Of a stretch of 33,482 bases of DNA, positions 14,724-24,392 are shown in pieces. A program made the translations under genes and the position numbers. The stretch's first letter is position 1. The number at the start of each line of letters is the position of its first letter. Source of the stretch: Clostridia bacterium (GTDB lineage: Bacteria > Bacillota > Clostridia > Oscillospirales > CAG-272); the NCBI GenBank assembly GCA_017454525.1, contig JAFTCT010000136.1:1-33482 (forward strand), read 5' to 3'. The notes under the pieces are model-generated. The model worked only from the letters and a program-made list of their open reading frames with translations. It was not told the DNA's origin and did not search any database.

Positions 14724-15668
14724 ATGATGGAGAAGAATGCGAAGATCTACGTCGCGGGGCACCGCGGCATGGTGGGCAGCGCGATCGTGCGGGAACTGAA
14801 CAGACAGGGATATACGAACGTGATCACGCGCACCCATACCGAACTCGACCTGACGCGTCAGGCGGAAACCGAACGCTTTTTTGAAGAGGAAAGACCCGAG
14901 TACGTCTTCCTGGCGGCGGCGAAGGTCGGCGGGATCATGGGCAACGCGAAGGCGAAAGCCGATTTCATGTACGACAATATGATCCTTGAAATGAACGTCA
15001 TCCACAGCGCCTGGAAAAACGGATGCAGGAAGCTCGAATTTCTCGGCTCGTCCTGCATTTACCCGCGGCTGGCGCCCCAGCCGATGCCCGAGAGTTGTCT
15101 GCTGACCTCGGCGCTCGAAACGACGAACGAGGCGTACGCCCTCGCCAAGATCAGCGGGCTCAAATACTGCGCCTATCTGAACGAGCAGTACGGCACCGAC
15201 TACATTTCGGTCATGCCGACCAATCTGTACGGCCCGAACGACAACTATCATCCCGAACACAGCCACGTGATGCCGGCGCTCATCCGCCGTTTCCACGAGG
15301 CGAAGATCGCGGGCGCGCCGTACGTCACCTGCTGGGGGGACGGCAGTCCGTTGAGGGAATTCCTGTACGTCGACGACCTGGCGGAACTCTGCGTGTTCCT
15401 GATGAACAATTACAGCGGAAACGAAACGGTCAACGCCGGGACCGGCAAGGAGCTGTCGATCAGGGAACTGACGGAACTGGTGGCGAGGGTCGTGGGGTAT
15501 GAGGGCGAGATCCGCTGGGATCCCTCCAAGCCCAACGGCACGCCGCGAAAACTTCTGGACGTTTCGAAGGCGAAGGCGCTGGGCTGGACGTACAAGACCG
15601 AACTGGAAGACGGGATCCGTCTGGCGTACGACGATTTCCTTCACAATCCCATGAGAGCCGAAAGGTAA
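14724..15668 (+). CDS. fcl: GDP-L-fucose synthase
   Basis: A 314-residue epimerase/reductase that turns GDP-4-keto-6-deoxymannose into GDP-L-fucose with NADPH. GHRGMVG at 12-18 binds the cofactor; Ser109-Ser110-Cys111 in LGSSCIYP and Tyr138/Lys142 in YALAK are the catalytic set. The NLYGPNDNYHPEHSHV stretch is typical of the family. Two ATGs are adjacent (14724 and 14727); the second is better spaced from the GGAAGG site. The spacer to gmd is 22 bases. Confidence 0.97.
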   Translation: MMEKNAKIYVAGHRGMVGSAIVRELNRQGYTNVITRTHTELDLTRQAETERFFEEERPEYVFLAAAKVGGIMGNAKAKADFMYDNMILEMNVIHSAWKNGCRKLEFLGSSCIYPRLAPQPMPESCLLTSALETTNEAYALAKISGLKYCAYLNEQYGTDYISVMPTNLYGPNDNYHPEHSHVMPALIRRFHEAKIAGAPYVTCWGDGSPLREFLYVDDLAELCVFLMNNYSGNETVNAGTGKELSIRELTELVARVVGYEGEIRWDPSKPNGTPRKLLDVSKAKALGWTYKTELEDGIRLAYDDFLHNPMRAER

Positions 15669-15674
15669 GAATAT

Positions 15675-17009
15675 ATGAACATCGTACTATTATCCGGCGG
15701 ATCGGGCAAACGGCTGTGGCCGCTGAGCAACGATATCCGCTCCAAGCAGTTCATCAAGATCTTCAGAAAGCCGGGCGCGGAGGGACGGGGCGAGGACGCC
15801 TACGAATCGATGGTGCAGCGCGTCTACCGTCAGATCATGACGGTCGATCCCTCGGCAAACGTCACGGTCGCGACCGGCAAAGCGCAGGTCTCGACGATCA
15901 TCAATCAGCTGGGCGCGGGCGTCGGCGTCTCGGTCGAGCCCTGCCGCCGCGATACCTTCCCGGCGATCGCGCTCGCGACGGCGTATCTGCACGACGTCCG
16001 GGGCGTGCCCGAAAACGAGGCGGTGGTCGTCTGCCCGGTCGACCCCTACGTCGACGACAGTTATTTTGAGGCGCTCAAGGATCTGTGGTCGCTCGCCTCA
16101 AAGGGGACGGCGGACCTCGTGCTCATGGGGATTGATCCGACCTACCCCTCCGAAAAATACGGCTATATCCTGCCGGAGAACGGCGAAAAGGTCAGCGCGG
16201 TCCGCACCTTCCGGGAAAAGCCCGACGCGCAGACGGCGGCGAAGTATATCGCCGAGGGCGGTCTGTGGAACGGCGGCGTCTTTGCGTATAAACTCTCGCA
16301 CGTGCTCGACCGCGCAAAGGAACTGACCGGCTTTTCGGAGTACGGGGAACTGCTTTCGGGATACGCGGCGCTTGAGAAGATCAGCTTCGACTACGCCGTG
16401 GTCGAACATGAGAAGAGCATCGCCGTGATGCGTTACCGCGGCGCCTGGAAGGATCTGGGGACCTGGAACACCCTCACGGAATCCATGGAGGAAGAGACCG
16501 TCGGAAACGTGCGGCTCAGCCCCTCCTGCCGGAACGTTCACGCGATCAACGAGATCGGCGTGCCGATCGTCGGGATCGGGCTTCACGACGTCGTGATCAG
16601 CGCCTCGCCCGAGGGGATCCTCGTCTCCGACAAGGAGGAGAGCAGCACCCTCAAGAAGTACGTCGACGAGATCGACCGGCAGGTGATGTTCGCCGAGAAA
16701 TCCTGGGGCAGCTTCCGGGTGCTCGACGTCGGAAAGAACAGTATGACGATCAAGGTGACGCTCCGCCCGGGCAACCGCATGAACTATCACAGCCACGACC
16801 GCAGGGACGAGGTTTGGACGGTGATCAGCGGCAGCGGCAGAACGGTGGTCGACGGCATGGTCCAGCCGGTAAAGCGCGGCGACGTGATCACGATGGCGGC
16901 GGGATGCCGTCATACCGTGCTGGCGGATACCGAACTGGAGCTGATCGAAGTGCAGCTCGGCGACGAAATCAGCGTCAGCGATAAACACAAATTCGATCTG
17001 GAGGAATGA
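15675..17009 (+). CDS. manC: Mannose-1-phosphate guanylyltransferase with C-terminal cupin
   Basis: The 444-residue protein makes GDP-mannose from GTP and mannose-1-phosphate. The nucleotidyltransferase domain (about 1-280) has GGSGKRLWP at 8-16, FREKP at 179-183 and WNGG at 198-201. The C-terminal cupin (about 340-432) carries His372, His374 and Glu379 in NYHSHDRRDEVW, as in type II phosphomannose isomerase domains, so a second isomerase activity is possible. Total length is slightly under the common 460-480. A separate ManA follows with an ATGA overlap, which would make isomerase activity redundant. Confidence 0.95.
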   Translation: MNIVLLSGGSGKRLWPLSNDIRSKQFIKIFRKPGAEGRGEDAYESMVQRVYRQIMTVDPSANVTVATGKAQVSTIINQLGAGVGVSVEPCRRDTFPAIALATAYLHDVRGVPENEAVVVCPVDPYVDDSYFEALKDLWSLASKGTADLVLMGIDPTYPSEKYGYILPENGEKVSAVRTFREKPDAQTAAKYIAEGGLWNGGVFAYKLSHVLDRAKELTGFSEYGELLSGYAALEKISFDYAVVEHEKSIAVMRYRGAWKDLGTWNTLTESMEEETVGNVRLSPSCRNVHAINEIGVPIVGIGLHDVVISASPEGILVSDKEESSTLKKYVDEIDRQVMFAEKSWGSFRVLDVGKNSMTIKVTLRPGNRMNYHSHDRRDEVWTVISGSGRTVVDGMVQPVKRGDVITMAAGCRHTVLADTELELIEVQLGDEISVSDKHKFDLEE

Positions 17010-18007
17010 TGGACGCGGGAACTCTGCCGTTCTTGATGCGGCCCGCCGCCAAGGATTATCTTTGGGGCGGACGCCGGCTCAACGACGATTTCGGAAAATC
17101 GATCGGTCTGACGCCGCTCGCGGAGACGTGGGAGTGCTCGACCCACCCCGACGGCCCGAGCGTCTGTTCCGGCGGGGAATACGACGGAATGACGCTGACC
17201 GAGGTGCTGCGCGCGCACCCGGAATATCTCGGCACGCATCCGCTGCGGCTGACCGGCGGCAGGCCCGAACTGCCGATCCTCGTCAAACTCATCGACGCCG
17301 AGAAGGATCTGTCGGTGCAGGTGCACCCGGACGACGGGTATGCGAAGACCCGTGAGCACGGCATGGGCAAGACCGAGATGTGGTATATCCTCAAAGCGAA
17401 GAAGGGCGCAAAGATCGTTTACGGCTTCAACCGCGACATGACGCGCGAGGGGCTGAGAGCCGCCGCGGGAAGCGGAGAGATCCTGCGCTGCCTGCGCACC
17501 GTGCCGGTCGAAAAAGACGACATCTTCTATATCGAGGCGGGACGGGTCCACGCGATCGGCGCCGGCATCCTGCTCGCCGAGATCCAGGAGAACAGCAATC
17601 TCACCTACCGTCTTTACGACTACGACCGCACCGACCGGGCGGGCAGAAAACGCGAACTGCACGTGGAAAAGGCGCTCGACGTCGCGATCCTGTCTTCGGG
17701 CGCGGAGCCGAAGCAGCCGATGCGCGTACTGCGTTACCGCAGGGCGTGCGCGTCGGAGCTGCTGACCCGCTGCAAATACTTTCAGGTCGAAAGACTGCTT
17801 CTGAACACCGAGACGGCGAGAGCGCCGGTGCCCTACCGCGCGGGGAGCAACAGTTTCAGGGTGCTTCTCTGTATCGACGGCTGCGGATCGGTCAGAGGCG
17901 AGAACTATTTTGAAAACATATACAAGGGCGACTGCTTCTTTATTCCGGCGGACAGCGTCCCGCTTTACCTGCACGGAAAGGCGTGCTTTCTGGACGTTAC
18001 CTGCTGA
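17006..18007 (+). CDS. manA: Mannose-6-phosphate isomerase, class I
   Basis: A 333-residue Zn-dependent cupin that interconverts fructose-6-phosphate and mannose-6-phosphate. Expected metal ligands are visible: Gln105 and His107 in VQVHPDD, Glu124 in TEMWYI, and His182 in AGRVHAIGAG. The QENSNLTYRLYDYDR stretch near 194-208 is diagnostic. This is the short form common in Firmicutes. ATG 17006 overlaps the manC stop, but ATG 17009 is better spaced after GGAGG at 17000-17004. Confidence 0.95.
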   Translation: MMDAGTLPFLMRPAAKDYLWGGRRLNDDFGKSIGLTPLAETWECSTHPDGPSVCSGGEYDGMTLTEVLRAHPEYLGTHPLRLTGGRPELPILVKLIDAEKDLSVQVHPDDGYAKTREHGMGKTEMWYILKAKKGAKIVYGFNRDMTREGLRAAAGSGEILRCLRTVPVEKDDIFYIEAGRVHAIGAGILLAEIQENSNLTYRLYDYDRTDRAGRKRELHVEKALDVAILSSGAEPKQPMRVLRYRRACASELLTRCKYFQVERLLLNTETARAPVPYRAGSNSFRVLLCIDGCGSVRGENYFENIYKGDCFFIPADSVPLYLHGKACFLDVTC

Positions 18008-18023
18008 ACGCAAGGAGGATGCC

Positions 18024-19703
18024 GTGAGAAACGCATCAAAGATCGAAGAAAAATATGCGCGCTGGCTCGACCGCGCAGACGAAGAGACAAGGGAAGAACT
18101 GAAGAAACTGAGCGCCGGGGAGAAGGAGGACGCCTTCTACCGCGACCTCGCTTTCGGAACGGGAGGACTGCGCGGCGTTATCGGCGCCGGCACCAACCGC
18201 ATGAACGTTTACGTGGTGGGCAGAGCGACGCAGGGACTGGCGGAATATCTGAAAAAGAAGCGCGCCGATCCTTCCGCCGCGATCTCCTACGACAGCCGGA
18301 TCCGCTCCGACCTTTTCGCGCGCGTCACGGCGTCGGTGCTCGCCGCGAACGGCGTGAAGGTGTGGCTCTATCCGCGTCTGATGCCCACGCCCTGCCTCTC
18401 CTTCGCCGTGCGGGCGCTGAACTGCGACGCCGGCGTGATGGTGACGGCGTCCCATAATCCCGGCATATACAACGGCTACAAGGTTTACAGGGAAGACGGC
18501 TGTCAGATCACGGCGGGGGAAGCGGAAGCGATCCTTGACGAGATCGAACGGCTCGACGAATTCGAAGACGTGAAGACCTGCGATTTCGACGAGGCGTTGA
18601 GACGGGGGACGGTTTCCTATATCGGCGGGGAGGTCTACGACGCCTTCATCGAAGAGGTGAAGAAGTGCTCGGTGCTCTACGGCGACGCGATCGACCGGAA
18701 CGTCGCGATCGTATACAGTCCCCTGAACGGAACGGGACTTCTGCCGGTCACCCGCATCCTTGAGGAAACGGGCTTCACGAACGTCACGGTCGTGAAGGAG
18801 CAGGAAGCGCCCGACGGACGTTTTCCGACCTGCCCCTTCCCCAATCCCGAGATCCGCGAGGCGATGCGGCTCGGCATCGAATACTGCGAGAGGACCGGCG
18901 CGGACCTGCTGCTTGCCACAGACCCCGACTGCGACCGCTGCGGCATCGCCGCGAAGGACGACAAAGGGGAGTACCGCCTCTTTACCGGCAACGAGGTAGG
19001 GCTGCTGCTTCTCGATTATATCTGCGCGCAGAAGCAGCGGCACGGGAAGATGCCGGCGGGACCGGTCTGCGTCAAGACGGTGGTCACAATGGATCTCGCC
19101 GAGAGGATCGCCGCGCATTACGGCGTACGGACCGTCAACGTCCTGACCGGCTTCAAGTATATCGGCGAGGTGATCGGGAACCTCGAAAAGGAGAAAAGAA
19201 GGGACAGCTTCCTCATTGGTTTCGAGGAGTCCTACGGCTACCTCACCGGCGCGCACGTGCGCGACAAGGACGCGGTGAACGCCGCGATGATGATCTGCGA
19301 GATGTTCTGTTACTACAAAACGCGCGGGATCTCACTATATGAAAAACTGAAGGAACTGTTTGACCTTTACGGCTATTGCTTCCAGACGCTGCACAGTTAC
19401 ACCTTTGACGGACCGGCGGGCATGAAGAAGATGCGCGAGATCATGGCGGCGCTGCGCGCGGGCGTTTTCACTCTCGGCGGCATGAAGGTCGAAAAGGTCG
19501 AGGATTATCTTACGGGGATCGGCGGTCTTCCGAAGTCCGACGTTCTGAAATATGTTTTAGAGGGCGGAAGCAGCGCGGTGATCCGCCCGAGCGGCACCGA
19601 GCCGAAACTCAAAGCGTATATCTGCGTGACGGCAAATGACGAACGCGCCGCCGCGGTCACGGAGGAGCGCATCGCGAAAGACCTTTCTTCAAGGTTTCAG
19701 TAG
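18024..19703 (+). CDS. Phosphoglucomutase/phosphomannomutase family sugar phosphomutase
   Basis: Translation should begin at GTG 18024, five bases after AAGGAGG; a nearby ATG at 18019 is out of frame and the longer upstream frame overlaps manA. The 559-residue protein has all four alpha-phosphohexomutase loops: phosphoserine TASHNPGIYNGYK (Ser143), metal-binding DPDCDR, sugar-binding GFEESYGY and phosphate-binding RPSGTEPK. In this locus it would convert mannose-6-phosphate to mannose-1-phosphate for ManC, filling the ManB role. The length and GFEESYGY form are nearer to PgcA-like phosphoglucomutases, so dual glucose/mannose specificity is likely. Confidence 0.94.
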   Translation: MRNASKIEEKYARWLDRADEETREELKKLSAGEKEDAFYRDLAFGTGGLRGVIGAGTNRMNVYVVGRATQGLAEYLKKKRADPSAAISYDSRIRSDLFARVTASVLAANGVKVWLYPRLMPTPCLSFAVRALNCDAGVMVTASHNPGIYNGYKVYREDGCQITAGEAEAILDEIERLDEFEDVKTCDFDEALRRGTVSYIGGEVYDAFIEEVKKCSVLYGDAIDRNVAIVYSPLNGTGLLPVTRILEETGFTNVTVVKEQEAPDGRFPTCPFPNPEIREAMRLGIEYCERTGADLLLATDPDCDRCGIAAKDDKGEYRLFTGNEVGLLLLDYICAQKQRHGKMPAGPVCVKTVVTMDLAERIAAHYGVRTVNVLTGFKYIGEVIGNLEKEKRRDSFLIGFEESYGYLTGAHVRDKDAVNAAMMICEMFCYYKTRGISLYEKLKELFDLYGYCFQTLHSYTFDGPAGMKKMREIMAALRAGVFTLGGMKVEKVEDYLTGIGGLPKSDVLKYVLEGGSSAVIRPSGTEPKLKAYICVTANDERAAAVTEERIAKDLSSRFQ

Positions 19704-19718
19704 CCGGAAGGAGCACAG

Positions 19719-20876
19719 ATGAAGATCGTACACCTTTGTTTTGCGAGTTTCTATATCGACAACTATACCTACCAGGAGAATATCCTGCCGCTCTATCACA
19801 AGCGGATGGGCAACGACGTATGGGTGCTGGCTTCGACCTTTTCCTTTGACGAAAAGGGAAAAGGGACCCTCGTCAGCCCCGGCTCCTATGAGATCGACGG
19901 CGTGAAGATCACGCGCTTCGCCTACAAAAAGGGCAGAGCCGCGCGGATCCTGCGCAGATATACGCCCGATATCCGGAAGGAACTGGAAAAGATCGCGCCG
20001 GACGTCATTTTCATTCACGGCGTGCAGTTTTTGGATATCGGTCGGGTCGTCTCCTACTGTAAAAAGCATAAAAACGTCGCGGTCTACGCCGACAATCACG
20101 CCGATTTCGTCAACAGCGCCGCGGGCTTTCTGTCCAAAAGGATCCTGCACGGCGTGATCTGGCGGCACTGTGCAAAGAAAGCGAACGCGGTCACGAAAAA
20201 GTTTTACGGCGTTCTGCCGGCGCGCACGGAATTTTTAAAAAAGATGTACAAACTCCCCGAAGAAAAGGTCTTTTTCCTGCCGCTGGGCGCGGAGGACGAC
20301 AAGGTGCGTGCGGCGAGAGCGCCGGAAACGCTGAAAAAGATGCGAAACGACGCCGGCTGTACGGACGGAGACTTCCTCATTGTCACGGCGGGCAAGATCG
20401 ACCGCAACAAACCGGAGGTACTGAATCTCATGGCGGCGGTCGGGAAAAACGCCGATCCGCGCGTGAAACTGCACGTTTACGGCAGTATCGTTCCCGAATT
20501 GAGGGAACGCTTCGACGCGCTTCTGAAGGACGGCAAAGTGATCTACCGGGGATGGCTGAAGCCGGAGGATACCTATCGGGTCTTCTGCGCGGCGGATCTG
20601 CTCTTTTTCCCGGGGCTCCATTCGGTGTACTGGGAGCAGGCGGTCGGCGCGGGATGCCCCGCGGTCTTCCGCCGCATCGACGGCTTTACCCACGTCGACA
20701 GGGACGGCAACTGCCTCTTTGTCGAAAGCGGCGGGGAGGAGGAGATCACGGCGGTCCTCGACCGTCTGACGCCCCCCGACAGCGAAGAATACCGGAAAAT
20801 CAAGAAAAAAGCCGGATACGGAGAGGACGACTTCTTCTCCTACGAACGGATCGCGCGCGCCAGCATCGACGCCTGA
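19719..20876 (+). CDS. GT4-like glycosyltransferase
   Basis: A 385-residue GT-B type protein. The N-terminal domain begins KIVHLCFASFYIDNY; the C-terminal half has a VTAGKIDRNKPEV stretch at the start of the donor domain and FFPGLHSVYWEQAVGAGCP in the place of the usual EGFG...EA signature, so it is divergent. It follows the phosphomutase after 15 bases with a GGAAGGAG site. It should add one sugar to the undecaprenyl-linked repeat unit in the cytoplasm. Donor and linkage cannot be read. Confidence 0.82.
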   Translation: MKIVHLCFASFYIDNYTYQENILPLYHKRMGNDVWVLASTFSFDEKGKGTLVSPGSYEIDGVKITRFAYKKGRAARILRRYTPDIRKELEKIAPDVIFIHGVQFLDIGRVVSYCKKHKNVAVYADNHADFVNSAAGFLSKRILHGVIWRHCAKKANAVTKKFYGVLPARTEFLKKMYKLPEEKVFFLPLGAEDDKVRAARAPETLKKMRNDAGCTDGDFLIVTAGKIDRNKPEVLNLMAAVGKNADPRVKLHVYGSIVPELRERFDALLKDGKVIYRGWLKPEDTYRVFCAADLLFFPGLHSVYWEQAVGAGCPAVFRRIDGFTHVDRDGNCLFVESGGEEEITAVLDRLTPPDSEEYRKIKKKAGYGEDDFFSYERIARASIDA

Positions 20877-20910
20877 CGCGCAAGCGCCGTTCTTCCGGCG
20901 GGAGGAAGAA

Positions 20911-22005
20911 ATGAACGTATGTTTTTTGCTCGGCAGCGTGCAGAAAAACGGCGGGATCGGCAGAGTGACCACGGTCCTGTCGAACGCCCTCTGCACAAAG
21001 GAGGACCTGCGCGTTTCGATGCTCGTATATCTGCACAAGGACCTGCCGGCGCTCTATACGCCCGACGAAAAGGTCGCTTTTGACGTTCTGTATACCCAAA
21101 ATCTGTCGATGACAAAGGCGCTGCTCCTCAAGGGCGCCGTGAAGAAGGTGCGCGCCTATATCAAAGCGCACAGTATCGACGTGATCGTCGCCTGCGGCGT
21201 CATCTTCTATCCGCTGGCGATCCTCGCCTGCCGGCATACGTCCGCGAAGTGCTTCTGCTGGGAGCATTCCGACCCCGGCGATTCCTCCGATTACCGCTTT
21301 CAGAAGCAGAGCAGGCGCTTCGCTTCGAAGCGCTGCGCGAAGATGATCGTCCTGACGAAGGCGGCTGAAGCGTACTATCTCGAACGGTACCGGATCAAGA
21401 AGGAAAAACTCGTTCAGATCTATAATCCCGTCGACGCGGAAGCGGCGAAGAGCGCAGGGTACGACGCCTCTTCAAAAAAGATCCTTTCGGTGGGGCGGCT
21501 GGCGTATCAGAAGAATTTCGACCGCCTGCTCGATATTGCCGCAAGGGTGCTGCCGCAGCGCCCGGGCTGGACCTGGGATATCTACGGAGAAGGACCGGCA
21601 AGGGGCGAACTGGAAAAGAAGATCGAAGATCTCGCGCTGACCGGCAGGGTCTTCCTGAAAGGGCAGGTGAACGATCTTTACGAGCGCTACAGAGACTACG
21701 CGTTCATGGTCATGACGTCAAGATACGAGGGCTTCCCGATGTCGCTGATCGAAGGGGCGGTCAACCGCCTGCCGCTCGTTTCCTTCGACGTGCCGACGGG
21801 ACCGCGCGAGATCATCACCGACGGCTCGAACGGCTTCCTTGTCGCAAAGGACGACGACGAAACGATGATCGGACGCATACTCGTTCTGACCGAGAACGGC
21901 GAAATGCGCGCGGCGATGTCCGAAAAGGCGTATGAACGCGCCGCATCATTCAAAATGGAGGATATTCTGGAACAATGGACAACCCTGTTGAAAACGCCCG
22001 GATAA
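20911..22005 (+). CDS. GT4 family glycosyltransferase
   Basis: A 364-residue retaining GT-B glycosyltransferase with a glycine-rich N-terminal loop (SVQKNGGIGRV near residues 8-18) and a clear family 4 C-terminal domain: SVGRLAYQKNFDRLL, DIYGEGP, and TSRYEGFPMSLIEG, which contains the two-glutamate donor-binding motif. The best general match is to enzymes adding galactose, GalNAc or glucose, but specificity is not deducible. Its 3' end overlaps the start of the polymerase gene by 31 bases. Confidence 0.9.
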   Translation: MNVCFLLGSVQKNGGIGRVTTVLSNALCTKEDLRVSMLVYLHKDLPALYTPDEKVAFDVLYTQNLSMTKALLLKGAVKKVRAYIKAHSIDVIVACGVIFYPLAILACRHTSAKCFCWEHSDPGDSSDYRFQKQSRRFASKRCAKMIVLTKAAEAYYLERYRIKKEKLVQIYNPVDAEAAKSAGYDASSKKILSVGRLAYQKNFDRLLDIAARVLPQRPGWTWDIYGEGPARGELEKKIEDLALTGRVFLKGQVNDLYERYRDYAFMVMTSRYEGFPMSLIEGAVNRLPLVSFDVPTGPREIITDGSNGFLVAKDDDETMIGRILVLTENGEMRAAMSEKAYERAASFKMEDILEQWTTLLKTPG

Positions 22006-23291
22006 AACAGCAGAACAGAAGCGCGCAGAATGAAAAAGCCGGTTACGGACTGGGCGGCAGGGACATCACGCACACGATCGCGCGGGTGCTGACGGCGATC
22101 TTCTTCGTCACCTCCTTCTTTGAACCCTACCTCAACAACGTCATCGGCTCGATCATGAAATACTATCTGGTCATCGTGATCGGCGGCGTGCTCTTCCTTT
22201 ACGGAAAACTGAAACTGCGCTGGTATCACTATATGATCGTCGGCTGGGCGCTGCTCAAATTGCTGTCCGGACTGTGGGCGACCGATCACACGATCATGAA
22301 CTCGATGCTGGTCTCGCATATCGGCATGACGGTCCTGCTCGTCGTGCTCACCGGCTGCTGCAGCGACAAAAAAATGAACGACACGCTGATGTTTTCAACG
22401 ATGCTCGGCGGCTTTGCGATCGGATTTCTGTCGATCTTCTCCCATCACGCCTACGACGGCTTTGCCAACCGGCAGGTGCTCGTGCTCTTCGGCTACGACA
22501 ACGACCCGAACAACCAGGCGTCGTTTCTCGTGCTGAGCATCGCGGCGCTGCTCTACTTCATGGCGGACCGGAGGAAAAAGAGGCGTCCCGTATTCTATAT
22601 TCTGTGCATCGGCGCCATGGCGGTCAACTTCTACTCGCTCATGATGACCGGCTCGCGCGCGGGATTCGTGTCCGCCGCCGTCGTGTTCCTCTATTTCTTC
22701 CTGTTCGCGGGGAAGATCACGTCTGCGACGGGCGTACTGAAGAAGATCGGCGCGTTACTGATCCTTGCCGCCGTCGGCTATCTGATCCTGACGCAGTTCC
22801 TGCCCGAGCAGATCTATGAACGCCTCTTCGCCTTCAGCGATTACGAGGGCGGCAGCGGGCGCACCGAGATCTGGGCGAACGCATGGGAGCTGGTATGGAA
22901 GGACCTGAACTTCTTCTTCGGCGCCGGATGGGGCAGTTACTGGGGCTACAACGGCGTCACGCGCGTGCTGCACAACACCTTCCTGTCGGTGTTCTGCGAT
23001 ACCGGTATCGTGGGATTTGCCCTGCTCACCGTCCCCTTTTTCTACGGATTTTTCGTCTTTCACAAGCGGAGGATGGTCGGGCTCGGCTGTATCTTCCTTG
23101 CGACCTTCGTGTCGATCTTCTTCCTGGAAGCGATCAACAAGCGGTTCTTCTGGAACGCGCTGATCCTGATGCTTTTATACTATAATACCGTCGTCGACGG
23201 GGAGCGGACGGCAGCGTCCGCCTCGCCCGCCGCCAAACAGCTCTCCGCCGCGGAAACGCCCGCACGGGCGGAGAATCAAACCGCGCAATAG
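21975..23291 (+). CDS. wzy: Wzy-like polysaccharide polymerase (O-antigen ligase family)
   Basis: The 438-residue membrane protein has about 12 hydrophobic segments between residues 30 and 410. A larger outside loop (about 270-325) precedes VLHNTFLSVFCDTGIVGFALL, the typical Wzy_C/O-antigen ligase pattern, and MTGSRAGFVSA lies in an earlier helix boundary. In a locus with a Wzx-like flippase and no visible lipid A pathway, polymerisation of repeat units on the outer face is the best reading. The start at 21975 lies inside the preceding gene, 13 bases after a GGAGG. The last 30 residues are an Ala/Pro-rich tail outside the membrane part. Confidence 0.88.
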   Translation: MDNPVENARIKQQNRSAQNEKAGYGLGGRDITHTIARVLTAIFFVTSFFEPYLNNVIGSIMKYYLVIVIGGVLFLYGKLKLRWYHYMIVGWALLKLLSGLWATDHTIMNSMLVSHIGMTVLLVVLTGCCSDKKMNDTLMFSTMLGGFAIGFLSIFSHHAYDGFANRQVLVLFGYDNDPNNQASFLVLSIAALLYFMADRRKKRRPVFYILCIGAMAVNFYSLMMTGSRAGFVSAAVVFLYFFLFAGKITSATGVLKKIGALLILAAVGYLILTQFLPEQIYERLFAFSDYEGGSGRTEIWANAWELVWKDLNFFFGAGWGSYWGYNGVTRVLHNTFLSVFCDTGIVGFALLTVPFFYGFFVFHKRRMVGLGCIFLATFVSIFFLEAINKRFFWNALILMLLYYNTVVDGERTAASASPAAKQLSAAETPARAENQTAQ

Positions 23292-23309
23292 CGCAAAACG
23301 AGGTCGGTC

Positions 23310-24380
23310 ATGCCGGAAAAGAAAAAAAAGATCCTCGTGCACTGCTGCACGAACTGGAATACCAGCAATTTCGGGGACGTTCTGTTCGCCGAGATGATCG
23401 TCAGATACCTGCTTGACGCCGGATTTGAGGCGGCGCTCTACGATCCGTCGCCCTTCGTGTGCGACTATCTCTACAAGGAAAGAGGACTTGAGCGGTACGC
23501 CTTCGGGATGCGCGCGGCGGACGCCTGCCTCTATTTTGCCGGCGGGTATTTCGGCGAGCACAAGAAGGACAAACTCGCGCGCCGCCTGATCCATTTCAAG
23601 CGCTTCATGCCCTTCGGCATCAAGGCGGGACTGTTGAGAAAAAAGATCAGCGTCATCGGCGTCGGAGCGGGGGAGCATCTCTGGCTTCCCAGCCGTCTGA
23701 CGGTGAAGAGCGTCTGCAAACGCTCGTTTGCCGTGACCGTAAGGGACGCCGAAAGCGCCGCGTACCTCCGGAGCATCGGCGTGAAGCGCGAGATCGCGGT
23801 CTGCTCGGATATCGCGCAGACGATCGATCCCGCCGACTACTGCCGGGAAAAGCCGGCGTTTCTCCGGGAGGGAAAGGAATACTATTTCCTGCATACCGAC
23901 AACCGCGCCGATCTTGCCCGACTGTACGCAGAGGGTCTGAAAGAGCACTTCGCGGCGCGCAAAAACGCCGTCGCCGTCGTCGGCAACGACTATAAAATGA
24001 ATATCGACCGCGCGTACGCCGAAGCGAAGGAGATCTTAGGCGAGGATCGCGTGATCAGGTGCGATTACGTCTACCCCGACGGGCTGTGCGCCGTTCTGTC
24101 GGCGTGCAAGACCGTCCTGACGTACAAGCTGCACGTCGGGATCATCGCGTCCGCCCTCGGCGCGAGCGTGCTCTCCTTCTATCAGCACGAGAAGATTCCG
24201 CGCTACTACGCGCAGATCGGACAGCCGGGGCGCTGTATCGCGCTTGCGGGCGCGCGTCCGGAGGACGTCGCGGCGCAGGTCGCGCGCTACGCGGACGAGC
24301 GTTTCACGCTCCCGCCCGAGGTGCGGGACGCCGCCGAGCGCAACTGGCGGGCGCTTGACCGCTATCTTCAGACGGTGTAA
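23310..24380 (+). CDS. Polysaccharide pyruvyltransferase family protein
   Basis: The 356-residue protein has the marks of the PF04230 family: ILVHCCTNWNTSNFGDVLFAE at the N-terminus (the N-x-GD region), an SVIGVGAGE segment in the middle, VTVRDAESAAYL, and a C-terminal TYKLHVGIIASALG with the conserved His. Members usually move a pyruvyl group from PEP to a sugar, giving an acidic ketal. If active, the polymer would carry extra negative charge. It lies between the polymerase and flippase genes. Some members of the family have other donors, so the activity is probable and not certain. Confidence 0.88.
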   Translation: MPEKKKKILVHCCTNWNTSNFGDVLFAEMIVRYLLDAGFEAALYDPSPFVCDYLYKERGLERYAFGMRAADACLYFAGGYFGEHKKDKLARRLIHFKRFMPFGIKAGLLRKKISVIGVGAGEHLWLPSRLTVKSVCKRSFAVTVRDAESAAYLRSIGVKREIAVCSDIAQTIDPADYCREKPAFLREGKEYYFLHTDNRADLARLYAEGLKEHFAARKNAVAVVGNDYKMNIDRAYAEAKEILGEDRVIRCDYVYPDGLCAVLSACKTVLTYKLHVGIIASALGASVLSFYQHEKIPRYYAQIGQPGRCIALAGARPEDVAAQVARYADERFTLPPEVRDAAERNWRALDRYLQTV

Positions 24381-24392
24381 GGAGAAAAGAAG

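Noticed and set aside
17910-18023. Longer N-terminus for the sugar phosphomutase
   Set aside because: It lies inside manA; GTG 18024 follows AAGGAGG at the right distance and gives the normal protein length.
21975-23291. O-antigen ligase WaaL
   Set aside because: The domain pattern cannot separate ligase from polymerase, but the presence of a Wzx-like flippase, the initiating transferase and no LPS core genes favours a Wzy-type polymerase.
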